In this document: one piece after another, positions 25,958-33,276 of the stretch
Layout of the letters: every line of letters begins with the position of its first letter
Position numbering within the stretch: position 1 is the first letter of the stretch
DNA from: JBEKYD01 sp049509915
GTDB taxonomy: Bacteria > Acidobacteriota > Terriglobia > Bryobacterales > Bryobacteraceae
Direction of reading: 5' to 3'
Length of the DNA stretch: 33,276 nt
Assembly: GCA_049509915.1 (NCBI GenBank)
Contig: JBEKZL010000043.1
Coordinates: 1-33,276 of the forward strand
Position numbers and translations under genes: made by a program
Notes under the pieces: model-generated
Databases searched by the model: none
The model's input: the letters and a program-made list of their open reading frames with translations, nothing else
Told to the model about the DNA's origin: nothing

Positions 25958-26298
25958 AGAGGCGGTTGGAGGAGCGACCCAAGGGCGTCGTACCGGCTTT
26001 CGCCACCGAGGTGGAAGAGGCGGAATGGTGGTATAAGAGCCGCAACGTTCATGGCAAACAGTTACTTGCCGCCGTGAGGAACGGCGAAGCTCAGGTGCTG
26101 ACAAGGGAGAGACTGCGGGAGCGGATCGCAGCGTCCAGGAAGACGCCGGCGCCGACGGTGTCGTTGCGCATCCCCGAAGCCGATCTGGCTTTGGCCCGAA
26201 AGCAGGCTGAGCGGAAAGGCCTACCTTACCAGACCTACATCAAATCGCTGCTGCACGAAACCCTCACCGCGCGAGAAAAGCGAAAGGCGGGGTGGTAG
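25954..26298 (+). CDS. brnA: BrnA-family antitoxin, CopG/ribbon-helix-helix type
   Basis: 114 aa. The C-terminal third, VSLRIPEADLALARKQAERKGLPYQTYIKSLLHETL, is a ribbon-helix-helix DNA-binding domain as in CopG/BrnA antitoxins. The N-terminal part contains FATEVEEAEWWYKSRNV, similar to the toxin-binding region. The 4-bp overlap (ATGA 25954-25957) with brnT indicates coupled translation. It probably neutralises the toxin and autoregulates the operon. Unusually for this region, both genes are intact. The 290 bp upstream of the pair contain no other gene I can support. Confidence 0.78.
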   Translation: MKRRLEERPKGVVPAFATEVEEAEWWYKSRNVHGKQLLAAVRNGEAQVLTRERLRERIAASRKTPAPTVSLRIPEADLALARKQAERKGLPYQTYIKSLLHETLTAREKRKAGW

Positions 26299-26455
26299 GC
26301 CGCGCCTCACCCCGCGGCCTTGGTACACCGTTTCGAAAGTTCGGCAACGTATTCGACGACAACCGCTCCCTTACGGCCGCGGCTCGGATTGGGGCATTTT
26401 CGAGCCGCAACCGTAGTTGCGAAACGGAGTACTTGGTAATGGAAAGGATCTTCGA

Positions 26456-27265
26456 ATGATCGGGGTTTTCGATAGTGGGTTCGGTGGGCTGACGGTGCAT
26501 CGCGCACTGATCGCGGCGCTGCCCGAGCGCGATTTCGTCTACCTTGGCGACAACCGAAACGCGCCCTATGGGGTGCGGGCGCCCATCGACGTGCTGAACC
26601 TGACCTGCGCGGCTGTCGAACGCCTGTTCGCGGAGGGTTGTACGCTTGCCGTCGTCGCGTGCAACACTGCCTCCACGGTGGCGCTGCGCTGGATTCAGCA
26701 GCAGTGGCTGCCCGTGCGGCGGCGCGACGATGGCGTGGCACGGAACGTGATCGGCATCGTTGTACCGACAATCGAGGCGGCGACCGGGATCAAGCAGTCC
26801 GGCACCATAGCGATTTTTGCGACCCGCCGCACGGTCGAGAGCGACTGCTATCCCATCGAGATCCTTAAACGCCGGACCGATCTTACAGTAGTGCAGCAAG
26901 CCTGTCCCGAACTTGCCGGCTCCATCGAGCGCGGATTGGCGCGCTGGGATTTGCATGCGCTCGTCGACCGGTACGTAAGCGAATTATTGCGAAAGCTCGG
27001 CGCCGCACCAGAGTGCGTCATTCTCGGCTGCACCCATTACCCGCTGGTCGCCGACCTGTTCGCCGCCGCCCTGCCGTCCGGTGTGCGGATGATCCACCAG
27101 CCCGACGCCACCGCTCGCGCGCTGAAGGCCTATCTGGACCGCCATCCCGAATATGACGGCTCCCACGCCGGGCGGCGCAAGTTCCTCTCGACGGGCTTCT
27201 CCCCCGCGGCCCTCCCGCTGATCGAAAAATTCTGGGGAGACAAGGTCCCGTTCGTGCAGGCGTGA
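26456..27265 (+). CDS. murI: glutamate racemase
   Basis: 269 aa from ATG 26456, which has AAAGGA seven bases upstream; the frame extends to 26417 but the family begins at MIGVFDSGFGG. It interconverts L- and D-glutamate for peptidoglycan synthesis, without cofactor, by a two-cysteine mechanism. Both catalytic cysteines are present: Cys69 in VVACNTAS and Cys192 in LGCTHYPL. Also FVYLGDNRNAPYG and GIVVPTIEA are typical. It stands alone on the plus strand after brnA. Sequence style, for example the RNVIGIVVPTIEA stretch, recalls alphaproteobacterial MurI, so acquisition by transfer is possible but not shown. Confidence 0.92.
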   Translation: MIGVFDSGFGGLTVHRALIAALPERDFVYLGDNRNAPYGVRAPIDVLNLTCAAVERLFAEGCTLAVVACNTASTVALRWIQQQWLPVRRRDDGVARNVIGIVVPTIEAATGIKQSGTIAIFATRRTVESDCYPIEILKRRTDLTVVQQACPELAGSIERGLARWDLHALVDRYVSELLRKLGAAPECVILGCTHYPLVADLFAAALPSGVRMIHQPDATARALKAYLDRHPEYDGSHAGRRKFLSTGFSPAALPLIEKFWGDKVPFVQA

Positions 27266-27473
27266 AAGGGCGTTACACGGAGCCGTACGCTTGAGCGGGG
27301 GCTGTCTCAGAGTGGGCCGTGGGAGGCCCAAAGCACTTTCTATCGTGCCTCTGGCGAATCCCCGAGCGACTGGCACCGACCCGCCCCTCCGGGCGGCAGC
27401 CGTGTTAACTTGCGCCCAGGTGACTCGTGTCTCTTTGTGGCGGCTGGCCATTGCCGTGCGGGAGAGAACATCG

Positions 27474-28169
27474 ATGAGTATCGAAAAGACGACCGTAGAT
27501 GCGGTCAGCGTAGATCAGAAGCAGTGGTATCGAGCCGGGGGCGTTGCCGCCCTCCTGTTAGGTATCGGGTATGCCGTCATCTTTCCCTTGTACGCCCACG
27601 TCGGAGCTCCGCCGAACGGCGGCGAAGCCTGGTTTAAGTATCTTCCCGGGAAGACGACGGTCTGGTGGGCGATTCTCGGTCTCTCCGTCTTCACGGACTT
27701 TCTCTTCGTGCCGGTTGCGCTTGCCCTCTACCTGGCGTTGAAAGCATTCAACAGAAACGCGATGCTGCTAGCGACCGCGTTCGTGGGGCTGTTTGTCGTC
27801 TTAGACCTGGCAGTCACATGGTCGCATTACGCTTCAATCCTCACCCTTTACCGTGACTACTCAACGGCCACGGATGACCCCCACCGGGCGAGTTACGTCG
27901 CCGCTGCCAACTGCGCGTCCGCCATGCTGACGTCCCCGCTGGAAATCGTGTTTGCAATCGTGACCCTCTCGTCCGGGATCCTGTTGACCGGCTTGGTAAT
28001 GCTTAGGGGATCGTTCAACAAGATCACGGCCTATTTGGGCTTGGCCACAGGCATCCTCGTGGTCGCTTCGCTAACGGGCCTCAGTCTGACCATAATCGGT
28101 AATGCCCTCTTTGCCACGGCTTGGCTCTTTTTCGTAGGCTACAGACTATGCCGACTGGCTCAGGAGTGA
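27474..28169 (+). CDS. multi-pass membrane protein of unknown function
   Basis: 231 aa from ATG 27474, preceded by GGGAGAG about seven bases upstream; the open frame continues to 27291 but that part is not protein-like. Six likely membrane helices: AGGVAALLLGIGYAVIFPLY, the WWAILGLSVFTDFLFVPVAL region, ATAFVGLFVVLDLAVTW, a segment around PLEIVFAIVTLSSGILLTGL, ITAYLGLATGILVVASLTGL and GNALFATAWLFFVGY. It resembles the loosely defined DUF4386-type membrane proteins found beside regulators in many soil bacteria. No catalytic motif is visible. It is on the same strand as murI with a 208-bp gap, and the following remnant is on the opposite strand. Confidence 0.72.
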   Translation: MSIEKTTVDAVSVDQKQWYRAGGVAALLLGIGYAVIFPLYAHVGAPPNGGEAWFKYLPGKTTVWWAILGLSVFTDFLFVPVALALYLALKAFNRNAMLLATAFVGLFVVLDLAVTWSHYASILTLYRDYSTATDDPHRASYVAAANCASAMLTSPLEIVFAIVTLSSGILLTGLVMLRGSFNKITAYLGLATGILVVASLTGLSLTIIGNALFATAWLFFVGYRLCRLAQE

Positions 28170-28276
28170 TCAAACCATATGTTGCGCGTCGGCCAATAGA
28201 TCCTTCTAAGACTATCCAAACGTATTCCTGAAAGGAGCCCCGGACCGTCCTCATGCCTGATCGGCCACCGCAACCG

Positions 28277-28295
28277 GGCGGCCTGGGAGGCCGCC
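28277..28295. repeat. GC-rich hairpin
   Basis: GGCGGCC (28277-28283), loop of 5, GGCCGCC (28289-28295). It lies between the membrane-protein gene and the permease remnant, on convergent strands. No U tract follows on either strand, so it is more likely a repeat than an intrinsic terminator. Confidence 0.45.
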
Positions 28296-28317
28296 GCAGG
28301 CCGAGGCCCGCCCCACA

Positions 28318-28706
28318 ACTCGCTCGAAGGGTGGGGACGAAGGATGCTACCAGCGCCGACAAACCGAGCGCTACGATGGCTCCCAGATTATATGGCTCAT
28401 GCCGTAAAGTTGATTGCCGAGGAATCGTCCTACGACGAACGTCAGCGGCAAACCAATCAGCAGTCCGAAGAGAATCAGCGCGAATGCACCTCGTAGCACC
28501 AGCCGGACAACGTCGCCGCGGCTGGCGCCTAGCGCGATACAAATGCCGATCTCGCTGACGCGGCGGCCGGCGTTGTAGGCAGTAACTCCATACAGCCCGA
28601 TCGAAGCTAAGACAAACGAAAGAAGTCCGAACAACGAAGTGAGGCGCGGTGAGCCGCTGCTGCGCGAGCTGGCTCCGGGCCCGGTCAGAATGACAATGTC
28701 GCTCAA
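28318..28706 (-). pseudogene. FtsX/MacB-type permease, C-terminal remnant
   Basis: What remains is the last portion of an ABC-type permease of the kind expanded in Acidobacteria: RLTSLFGLLSFVLASIGLYGVTAY, GRRVSEIGICIALGASRGDVV and GLLIGLPLTFVVGRFLGNQLYGMS. At 28393-28397 a single C appears lost, after which the frame reading PYNLGAIVALGLSALVASFVPTLRAS completes the last membrane helix. Upstream of about 28650 there is no further permease homology, so at least several hundred N-terminal residues are missing, and the tail after LRAS (normally a short basic end) is replaced by unrelated sequence. It is a fossil of a MacB_PCD/FtsX gene, non-functional. Confidence 0.72.
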
Positions 28707-28877
28707 GAAAAGCGAGCCCGCGGCTCCAGGCGGCGAAATGGTCGTCTCTGGTCGCCTCTCTATCCGCCCAGTTCCACGCGCTCCACTGACATCGCCCCCA
28801 TCAAGCTAAATTACGTAGAGCATTACAATGTCCCTAATGAACTTCGACTGTCCGTTGTTCGGTTGTGGAGGTCGCGG

Positions 28878-30050
28878 ATGAGAGCGTTGCCGGTGCTTCT
28901 CGCCCTCGTTCTCGCGGTGGGAGCGTTTCGGGCCCTCCAAGAGTTCGATCCCTCTCAGAGCCCGGAGGCTCTCGCCTTCGCCGCACTCAATCAACCGCAG
29001 CCTGATCTCCCAAAGGCCATCCGACTCTATACCGAAGCGCTGCAACGCGATTCCGCCAACCCCTACCGTTGGTCCGACCTCGGCCAGGCTCTTCTCGCCG
29101 CTGGGGACACCCAGAAAGCCCGCGCCTGTTACCGCCGCGCACTGGAGTTGAGCCGGCAGGTTCCCCAAGTCTGGCTCCGCGACGCCAATTTTCACTTCGA
29201 ACTCGACGAACCCGAGGACGCATTGAGATCGGCCGCCCTCGTCCTCAAAACCGTGCCGGACTACGATGCGGTCCTGTTCGGATACTTCGATCGCCTGGTC
29301 GATTCTCCCTCTGCGGTTCTCGTCCAGATCGGCGGCGACCGCCGCGCCACGCGGTCCTACGTCCAGCACCTAATCGGGATCGGCAACATGGATAGTGCCC
29401 GTGACGCCTGGGAGTATGCGCTCGCGCATGGCTTCAACGACGATCTGCTGACCGTTTCCTATATCGACGGGTTGTTGCGCGCGCACCGTTATGTCCAGGC
29501 AAAGCGGGACTGGAGCCGCTCACTTGGGAAAAATCGTGGCGACTACCCGAATCGAAACCTGATTTTTAACGGCGGTTTCGAGCGGGAGCCGTCCGGATGC
29601 GCGCTCGATTGGCGAATCCAGCCTTCCGAAGCCTTCGAAACTACCCGTACCCCTGGCGGGCACGAGGGGAAGTGGTCACTAAGAATCCAGTTCCGCGGAA
29701 ACGCCAACGTGTCTTACGACAATGTCGTACAGATGACCCCCGTCCGGCCCGGAAACTACGTCCTGCGCGCGTGGGTTCGATCCGACGGCATCACGACCAA
29801 CGAAGGGCCAAGAATCGCGATCCAGGACGCCCAGTCGCCTAACTTGCTGAACATAAAATCAGATTCTTTTCTCGGAACGGCGGAATGGACGCCCGTGACG
29901 ATCCCCTTTACAGTGGGCCGAAATACCAGCTTGATTTCGATCCGTGTCATACGCGATTTGTCACAGAAATTCGACAGCAAGATTAACGGCACTGTCTGGC
30001 TCGATTCCATTACGCTTGCCGCTGTTAGCGGAGACTTTAGTGCATACTAA
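28878..30050 (+). CDS. TPR protein with C-terminal carbohydrate-binding-like domain
   Basis: 390 aa; ATG 28878 has GGAGG six bases upstream and is preferred over TTG 28863. One N-terminal hydrophobic segment (PVLLALVLAVGAF) serves as signal peptide or anchor. Residues of about 40-120 hold TPR units (PKAIRLYTEALQRDSANPYRWSDLG, TQKARACYRRALELS). From about residue 220, after NRNLIFNGGFE, is a jelly-roll domain of the CBM_4_9 type, ending before SGDFSAY. Such TPR-plus-CBM-like proteins occur in exosortase-associated exopolysaccharide clusters of Acidobacteria. It heads the cluster here, followed by FecR-like, PEP-CTERM and Wzy-type genes on the same strand. A role in polysaccharide assembly or attachment is inferred from that context. 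Confidence 0.75.
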   Translation: MRALPVLLALVLAVGAFRALQEFDPSQSPEALAFAALNQPQPDLPKAIRLYTEALQRDSANPYRWSDLGQALLAAGDTQKARACYRRALELSRQVPQVWLRDANFHFELDEPEDALRSAALVLKTVPDYDAVLFGYFDRLVDSPSAVLVQIGGDRRATRSYVQHLIGIGNMDSARDAWEYALAHGFNDDLLTVSYIDGLLRAHRYVQAKRDWSRSLGKNRGDYPNRNLIFNGGFEREPSGCALDWRIQPSEAFETTRTPGGHEGKWSLRIQFRGNANVSYDNVVQMTPVRPGNYVLRAWVRSDGITTNEGPRIAIQDAQSPNLLNIKSDSFLGTAEWTPVTIPFTVGRNTSLISIRVIRDLSQKFDSKINGTVWLDSITLAAVSGDFSAY

Positions 30051-30203
30051 TCGGGCTATCGCATCAGGAAATGGCAGATATAAATCATTTAATATCAACT
30101 TGTTACATCGAGTAAATGCCGGTTGGTCCGGTCGGTGAATCTTCCGGCGCGAGGCGGTTCTGTGATCCGTTCCACCTGGCATCAGCGGCACCGTATTGCG
30201 ACC

Positions 30204-30233
30204 TTGCAGACAAGGCTAAATGTAAGGTAAAAT
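30204..30233 (+). promoter_or_regulatory. candidate sigma70-type promoter before the FecR-like gene
   Basis: TTGCAG at 30204-30209 and TAAAAT at 30228-30233 with an 18-bp spacer, in an A+T-rich stretch of the 271-bp gap 30051-30321. The downstream gene begins about 90 bp later. Weaker than the ahcY promoter. Confidence 0.35.
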
Positions 30234-30321
30234 TTATTTCTCCTAGCATTGCTTTACGTTCGAATAAGCGTTAGACTGGCTATCTAAAGTACTGGAAAGT
30301 ACCGGAGGATTGGCGGGCAAC

Positions 30322-30783
30322 GTGCAAAATAAACACCTAGTTTTGATTGTCGGGGCATTGTTGACTGCCGGAGGTGCTCTGGCTCTCACGCCTATCGGCA
30401 CCATAACCAGCTCCTCTACGTTCGAGCTGAGCGGCAGCGCAGTCACCATCGAAGGCGTTTCGTCATGGCCGCTGGTGCCTGGCCAAAACGTCGTCGCCGG
30501 TGCATCTTCCCTCACCATCGTTTTTCGGGACGGATCGAGAATCACGCTCGCGCCAGGCTCGCGGCTGGACACTGACTCTGGCGGATCTGCAGTCAATCTG
30601 ACCGGAGGTGCCATGCAGTTTTCCCTGGTTTCCTCCTCGTCAATTAAGATCCGCAATGGCGGTGTCCCTGTCGGTGAACGAAGCGGTTCTGCGTCGCGGT
30701 CCGGCTTGTCGCCTTCAGGCGGGACCTTCCGTCCTGCGTTGGCGAAACTGCCGGCGCCGCCGAAGCCGATCAGTTCGCGCTAG
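30322..30783 (+). CDS. small exported FecR-domain-like protein
   Basis: About 153 aa from GTG 30322. GGAGG at 30304-30308 is 13 bases upstream of it and only one base from a possible TTG at 30310, so the start is not certain. N-terminal signal-like segment HLVLIVGALLTAGGALAL. The middle (LVPGQNVVAGASSLTIVFRDGSRITLAPGSRL) resembles the FecR-type beta domain with its G/D-S-R pattern, seen in sensor and surface proteins. The C-terminus is Ser/Pro-rich. It lies 38 bp before a PEP-CTERM protein gene. A structural or surface role is suggested by position; no ligand can be named. Confidence 0.65.
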   Translation: MQNKHLVLIVGALLTAGGALALTPIGTITSSSTFELSGSAVTIEGVSSWPLVPGQNVVAGASSLTIVFRDGSRITLAPGSRLDTDSGGSAVNLTGGAMQFSLVSSSSIKIRNGGVPVGERSGSASRSGLSPSGGTFRPALAKLPAPPKPISSR

Positions 30784-30821
30784 AGTCCACAGGTTTCGCC
30801 TCAATTCAATCGGAGTCCCTA

Positions 30822-31673
30822 ATGGTCAAATCTACCGTTCGTCCATTCGCCGTGGCTGCTTCCTTGCTGGCACTCGCTCTTGTGTGCACCGTAAGCGCGC
30901 GCGCGGGCGTACTTTACTCTAACCCCCTGCCGAATACGCATATCAACACCGGCGCCGGCCAGAGCGACATCGCCCCGGTCTACAGTTCCGAGCCTGACCC
31001 CAATATCCTCGGCTCACCCTCGGAGCCGTTCATCCTCGGCGACCAGTTTTCGCTCTCGGGCGGCACCAACTCGATCACTTCATTCACGATCTACGAAGTC
31101 GGAAACGTCGCGACAAGCGAGTACGGCTCGGCGACCGACAACCCGACTCAGGAGTTCAGTGCACTGGATCTTTACGTCGGAGCCGACCAAGCGGACCTGA
31201 GCTTGGCGTCGACTTCGTATACTTACTCGCAGGTGCAATTCTCCGACGGGGAAAATTACCAGAGCATCAATTCGCCTTACGATTATTATCCGATTTTTGC
31301 GATCACCTTCTCCGTGTCTGGACTTACGCTGCCAGCCGGGGTTTACGATTTCGCGGTCGGCGACCAGCCGATCGGCGATAATACGTTTGCGCTCTTGATG
31401 GGAGCGACCAACGGGTATTCCGGCGGCGACGGGACGCAGACCCTCGGGAACGGCTTCTACTACTACCTTCCCGACGGCAGTGCGAGCGGTCCTCCGAAAG
31501 CCACTTACAAGTACGGCCCCGGTAATGGCGACATTAGCGGCTATCGAAACCGAAACGAGGTCGATGCACTGGCGATCGTCAACGGAACGGTGGCACCGGA
31601 GCCCTCAACCTTCGCTTTCCTGGCCCTCGGTCTGGGTGGGCTTGTGACGGAACTTCGCCGGCGCGTCCGCTAA
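30822..31673 (+). CDS. PEP-CTERM sorting-domain protein
   Basis: 283 aa. ATG 30822 has GGAG six bases upstream. N-terminal signal peptide (AASLLALALVCTVSARA). The body is Ser/Thr/Tyr- and Asn-rich beta structure. The C-terminus has the three hallmarks of PEP-CTERM: the motif PEP at residues 259-261, a hydrophobic stretch FAFLALGLGGL, and the basic tail ELRRRVR. Such proteins are cut and anchored or exported by exosortase/EpsH and usually accompany exopolysaccharide genes. No exosortase gene is in the window, but a Wzy-type ligase follows. A factor-independent terminator lies 27 bp beyond the stop codon. Confidence 0.9.
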   Translation: MVKSTVRPFAVAASLLALALVCTVSARAGVLYSNPLPNTHINTGAGQSDIAPVYSSEPDPNILGSPSEPFILGDQFSLSGGTNSITSFTIYEVGNVATSEYGSATDNPTQEFSALDLYVGADQADLSLASTSYTYSQVQFSDGENYQSINSPYDYYPIFAITFSVSGLTLPAGVYDFAVGDQPIGDNTFALLMGATNGYSGGDGTQTLGNGFYYYLPDGSASGPPKATYKYGPGNGDISGYRNRNEVDALAIVNGTVAPEPSTFAFLALGLGGLVTELRRRVR

Positions 31674-31700
31674 GTCAGGAAGAATTCCTGCTGCTACAAT

Positions 31701-31732
31701 GAGCCCCTGGAGTTGCCCTCCCGGGGCTCTTT
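31701..31732 (+). terminator. Rho-independent terminator after the PEP-CTERM gene
   Basis: Stem GAGCCCC-T-GGAG, loop TTGCC, CTCC-C-GGGGCTC (31701-31729): 11 pairs with one T/C mismatch, followed by TTT (31730-31732) and then CC. The T tract is short, so readthrough is possible, but the hairpin is strong and well placed between the PEP-CTERM and Wzy-type genes. Confidence 0.7.
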
Positions 31733-31745
31733 CCATCTAATAGGT

Positions 31746-33140
31746 ATGAACTTCGTAACGTTGATCGCGTTGACCGTAGCTTTGGGCTACGCGGTCTTCG
31801 AGCGGGCAGGTGTCGACCCGAATGACTGGAATGCCGTTCTTCTCGCCATTGGCGTCATTGCGCTTCTGCACTTCGCACGATCCAAGGACCCGAACCCGCC
31901 GCCACTCGATCGCATTACGCGTTTCTCGACCATCGCTGTTCTGTCCTTCACTGCCTTGCAGCTCGTGCCACTCCCCATCGGCCTTGTAAGAGCGATCTCG
32001 CCCACTCGCGCCGAACTCCTCAAGGCCACGCTGCCGTTCGTGGTCGGCGCGCCGGGCTACACCACCCTCTCTGCGGTACCTTACCAGACCGCTCAATACT
32101 TCCTGACGCTTTCCGCCTATTTTCTGGTGTTCCTCATCGTTCGCAATCTGACATTGACCGCCAAACGCTGGCCGTGGATGGCAGCCTGGCCCCTGCTCGT
32201 GGTCGGGGCCTTCGAGGCAATCTTGGGTTTGTTTCAAGCCTACGGCGAGGGCTCGATGAGCGGAATGGCCACCGGCACCTATGCCAACCGCGACCATTAC
32301 GCCGGGCTCCTCGAGATGATCCTGCCGTTCCCGCTGGTGTACGCGGTGGCTATCTTGCAACGCCAGGACAAACGCTTCGAATCACCGGCATCACCGGTCC
32401 TAAAAGCCTGTCCCTTGCTTGCCGCTGCCGCCTTTACCCTGGTCGCGATCATTCTCTCTCTGTCTCGAATGGGTTTCCTATCGGCGTTAGCAGCGCTGCT
32501 GGTGGCCGGCGCAACCATGCTTTCCCTGCGAGGCTGGCACGTCGACTATCAGGTTCCAGGCGCACGGTGGCGGCGATGGCTGCCGGCCGTGATGGTAGGT
32601 CTCGTCGTGATTGCCGGTTTTGTCTTTCTCCCGACCGATCCGTTGATCGCACGTTTCTCGGACTTGGCCAATACCGAACAGATCTCCGCCGACACTCGCG
32701 CCCAGATCTGGCACGACACCGGGAACGTAGTCAAAGCATACCCGCTTTTCGGCTGCGGGATGGGCGCGTACGAGTCCTGCTTTCTGCGCTATAAAACCGT
32801 AGCCCCAATGAACACCGTCGACTACGCCCATAACGACTACCTTCAGGTCCTCGCCGAACTCGGCGTCTTCGGATTCGCGGCCGGCCTGTTCTTCGTCGGC
32901 AGGCTGGTTCAGCGGACGGCACGTGGAACGTTCTACGCCCGCTCGGTCGACGAACGCTATCTCGCGATCGCCTGTCTCGCCGCTATGAGCGCGATTCTCC
33001 TCCATAGCCTGGTCGACTTCAACATGTATGTCCCAGCCAACGGTCTCGCCTTCGCCTGGATTGCCGGAATTGCCGGCGCCCAGCTCCGGGCGCCCGCTCC
33101 CCAACGAGCGGGAGAGAAAAAATCTCCGGCGGAACATTGA
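31746..33140 (+). CDS. O-antigen ligase/Wzy_C-family membrane protein
   Basis: 464 aa from ATG 31746; the longer frame from TTG 31713 would start inside the terminator loop and is rejected. About eleven membrane helices and the Wzy_C hallmarks: YANRDHYAGLLEM, DTRAQIWHDTGNVVKAYPLFGCGMG, and HNDYLQVLAELGVFGF in the periplasmic loop region. Members polymerise or ligate polysaccharide units (O-antigen, teichuronic or exopolysaccharide) at the outer face of the inner membrane. With the TPR/CBM-like, FecR-like and PEP-CTERM genes it suggests an exopolysaccharide-export cluster. The gene is complete; an IS66-like end begins 15 bp after its stop. Confidence 0.88.
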   Translation: MNFVTLIALTVALGYAVFERAGVDPNDWNAVLLAIGVIALLHFARSKDPNPPPLDRITRFSTIAVLSFTALQLVPLPIGLVRAISPTRAELLKATLPFVVGAPGYTTLSAVPYQTAQYFLTLSAYFLVFLIVRNLTLTAKRWPWMAAWPLLVVGAFEAILGLFQAYGEGSMSGMATGTYANRDHYAGLLEMILPFPLVYAVAILQRQDKRFESPASPVLKACPLLAAAAFTLVAIILSLSRMGFLSALAALLVAGATMLSLRGWHVDYQVPGARWRRWLPAVMVGLVVIAGFVFLPTDPLIARFSDLANTEQISADTRAQIWHDTGNVVKAYPLFGCGMGAYESCFLRYKTVAPMNTVDYAHNDYLQVLAELGVFGFAAGLFFVGRLVQRTARGTFYARSVDERYLAIACLAAMSAILLHSLVDFNMYVPANGLAFAWIAGIAGAQLRAPAPQRAGEKKSPAEH

Positions 33141-33154
33141 GCATCGGTCAATTT

Positions 33155-33276
33155 GTAAGCATCATATAAACCCCTCTGGGCAATCCGGCGAGCGAAGCGC
33201 ATAGTGGATGCATGAAGCGGGAAGCAGCAGAGCGCCGCGAACTGTGGCGCCTGAGAATCAGCGAGCAGGAAGCAGC
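33155..33276 (+). mobile_element. probable left end of an IS66-family insertion sequence
   Basis: GTAAGC at 33155 matches the way IS66-family inverted repeats start, and an ORF with IS66 accessory-protein (TnpA) character begins at 33212 and runs off the window. If the end is at 33155, the 8-bp target duplication would be 33147-33154 and should be repeated beyond the right end. Supported by position and pattern only. Confidence 0.55.
33212..33276 (+). CDS. IS66 accessory protein TnpA-like, partial
   Basis: Only the first 21 codons are in the window. They begin MKREAAERRELWRLRISEQE, matching the start of IS66 TnpA-type proteins (a LWR-x-RI-x-EQ helix before the helix-turn-helix). TnpA, TnpB and TnpC are jointly needed for transposition of IS66. 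The rest lies outside, so completeness cannot be judged. Confidence 0.5.
   Translation, partial: MKREAAERRELWRLRISEQEA

Overview
The window looks like chromosomal DNA from a soil acidobacterium, most likely of the Bryobacterales/Solibacter type. This is an inference from high G+C content, a remnant of a MacB/FtsX-type permease of the kind expanded in that group, an SBBP/BNR beta-propeller protein, a DUF5107-TPR secreted protein, a PEP-CTERM protein beside a Wzy-type ligase, and a Dxs of the divergent GDA-motif type. No rRNA, tRNA or CRISPR array was seen.

Layout. (1) 0-4.3 kb: a 5'-truncated HEPN-like fragment, then a SAM-cycle module. An ArsR-methyltransferase fusion regulator (SahR-like) is divergent from ahcY and metK, and two face-to-face sigma70 promoters overlap a candidate operator. 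(2) 4.3-8.9 kb: a decayed IS110 transposase bounded by inverted copies of a palindrome, a very large secreted DUF5107-TPR protein, and a cluster of hairpin repeats with a third palindrome copy. (3) 8.9-17.9 kb: tannase/feruloyl-esterase family protein, SDR oxidoreductase, dxs, an ECF sigma factor with an overlapping membrane-protein gene, a secreted propeller protein and an HpcH/HpaI aldolase. (4) 17.9-23.8 kb: an accessory zone. A lower-G+C ATPase gene with a zinc-ribbon-like tail carries two frameshifts; an intact glycerate 2-kinase/TPR pair follows; then an ATPase/DUF4276 pair in which both genes are broken. (5) 23.8-28.7 kb: a small unknown protein, a DUF3887-like alpha/beta hydrolase with Asp at the nucleophile position, a BrnT/BrnA toxin-antitoxin pair, glutamate racemase, a membrane protein and a permease remnant. 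(6) 28.8-33.3 kb: an envelope/exopolysaccharide-type cluster (TPR plus carbohydrate-binding-like protein, FecR-like protein, PEP-CTERM protein, terminator, O-antigen-ligase-family protein), ending in what looks like the left end of an IS66-type element.

Two themes stand out. The SAM-cycle module has regulatory DNA readable to the base: promoter, counter-promoter and operator fit within about 55 bp. The accessory genes (HEPN, two ATPase systems, DUF4276, IS110, permease) are repeatedly frameshifted or truncated while every housekeeping gene is intact, which suggests a decaying accessory/defence region rather than general sequence error. No intact, clearly novel system is visible; the strongest candidates for something undescribed are the ATPase/zinc-ribbon gene (to be reconstructed from intact relatives) and the palindrome family around the IS110 relic.
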